Shown: one piece after another, positions 33,145 to 33,841 of the stretch
Layout of the letters: each line of letters starts with the position of its first letter
Position numbering within the stretch: the stretch's first letter is position 1
Source: Comamonadaceae bacterium
GTDB lineage: Bacteria; Pseudomonadota; Gammaproteobacteria; Burkholderiales; Burkholderiaceae_C
Direction: 5' to 3'
Assembly: GCA_013297925.1 (NCBI GenBank)
Contig: JAAFJC010000035.1
Coordinates: 1-33,841 of the forward strand
Length of the DNA: 33,841 nucleotides
Made by a program: the position numbers and the translations under genes
The notes under the pieces: generated by a model
The model's input: the letters and a program-made list of their open reading frames with translations, nothing else
Databases searched by the model: none
What the model was told of the DNA's origin: nothing

Positions 33145-33841
33145 TCACCCAATCACGCGCCCTTCAGCGCTGAGCATCGACTGCGTGACGTAAGCGTTTT
33201 GCAGCTTGCCTTTGTCATAGCTCACGCGAAAACCTTCCATATCGATGGTCTGCCGGCGAGAGAAAGCCTCAAAAGCAGCGCTGCGGCTCATGCTGCGTGC
33301 CCCTTGCAACACAGCAGCGGTGTAGCGAGCAGAGAGATAACCAGCCAAGCTCAGCGCAGTGGGTGGTTCATCGTAATACTTGGCCAGAGCCTGGCGATAA
33401 CGACGCACGATGGGCAACGAGCCTGACACCATAGGCACAGCTTGTGTGCCAATCACAGGCACATGTCGATTCCCCATCATCTGCTGGGCTGTTTGCAAAT
33501 TCACATCTGCCAAGGCGATGATGTAGCGAAGAGTTTTGCCCGGATTCCAGCCGCGCATAAACTGCACCAGCTCTGGTGTGCCGCCGACGAATAGCACCAA
33601 AGGCGTGGTGGTGCGGCTGATTTGCTGCGCTTGATTGGTCAAATCCCCTTGTACAGGCATCTCACGCAGCGCTAATTTCAAACTTTGCGCCATGCGCTGA
33701 ATATCTTGCATGTTTTGGCTACGCTCGGCTTGCGAGGGATAGACGACCATAATGTTATCCACGCCCACGTTAGTCATGCTCTTCAGCGCATGCTGGATCT
33801 GTTGCTCTCGGTTGGAGAAGATGGAAAAAGTATTGAGCCCT
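33145..33841 (-). CDS. periplasmic binding protein, branched-chain amino acid (Leu/Ile/Val) type, C-terminal part
   Basis: The frame is open to the window edge, so the N-terminus is missing; about 231 residues are visible. The pattern fits the type I periplasmic binding fold of the LivJ-like family: a sheet-helix alternation (GVDNIMVVYPSQAERSQNMQ, TTTPLVLFVGGTPELVQFMRG), then a segment like YDEPPTALSLAGYLSARYTAAVLQGA, where the family has A(...)GY(...)A. The ligand is unknown and no transporter genes are visible. It ends 10 nt before the ppx ATG in the same direction, so the two may be co-transcribed. Confidence 0.75.
   Translation of the reverse strand, partial: GLNTFSIFSNREQQIQHALKSMTNVGVDNIMVVYPSQAERSQNMQDIQRMAQSLKLALREMPVQGDLTNQAQQISRTTTPLVLFVGGTPELVQFMRGWNPGKTLRYIIALADVNLQTAQQMMGNRHVPVIGTQAVPMVSGSLPIVRRYRQALAKYYDEPPTALSLAGYLSARYTAAVLQGARSMSRSAAFEAFSRRQTIDMEGFRVSYDKGKLQNAYVTQSMLSAEGRVIG

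Overview
The window reads as chromosomal DNA of a betaproteobacterium of the order Burkholderiales, most likely Comamonadaceae-like. Pointers are a Bug-family tricarboxylate-type binding protein, leuC-leuD split by a small entericidin-type lipoprotein gene, the order rhodanese-grxC-secB-gpsA facing gpmA-ctpA-moeB, and an H1-like Lys/Ala-rich protein with a ribbon-helix-helix-type domain. Genes are tightly packed, base composition is moderate, and no rRNA, tRNA, IS element, integrase or CRISPR array was seen. The genus is not determined.

Layout. 1-1354: the end of a SerC-like aminotransferase and a zinc alcohol dehydrogenase. 1351-8114 (minus): a six-gene putrescine/GABA operon, ydcS-ydcT-ydcU-ydcV-patD-gabT, with a divergent LysR gene at 8263. 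9192-14770: housekeeping genes (gpsA, secB, grxC, rhodanese, gpmA, ctpA, moeB/thiF-like). 15070-18274: a lipoprotein alpha/beta hydrolase, an orphan Bug binding protein and a divergent LysR gene. 18299-21682: leucine biosynthesis (leuC, entericidin-like, leuD, leuB). 21742-25319 (minus): an arsenic operon, arsR-arsI-arsC-[sterol desaturase-like]-aqpS-like-VOC, with no efflux pump. 25447-33841: a phosphate-starvation cluster with PhoX phosphatase, an OlsB-type acyltransferase, polyphosphate kinase, a SixA-type phosphatase, exopolyphosphatase, and the end of a periplasmic binding protein.

How the genes work together. The ydc/pat/gab operon would import putrescine or GABA-like compounds and convert 4-aminobutyraldehyde to GABA and then succinic semialdehyde. 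The ars operon would cleave organoarsenicals (ArsI), reduce arsenate (ArsC) and let arsenite leave through a channel (AqpS type). The Pho cluster would scavenge phosphate, replace phospholipid by ornithine lipid and manage polyphosphate; PhoB-box-like direct repeats with 11-bp spacing precede phoX and ppk.

Most notable non-genic signals. (1) A dispersed intergenic repeat occurs six times, with a 17-nt box, exactly 15 nt, then a core around TAYGCCGGCGA. (2) A perfect 38-bp palindrome covers the arsR promoter and start codon and suggests a leaderless arsR mRNA. (3) A tandem four-unit Pho box lies upstream of phoX. (4) A desaturase-like membrane oxygenase gene is translationally interlocked with arsC and the channel gene.
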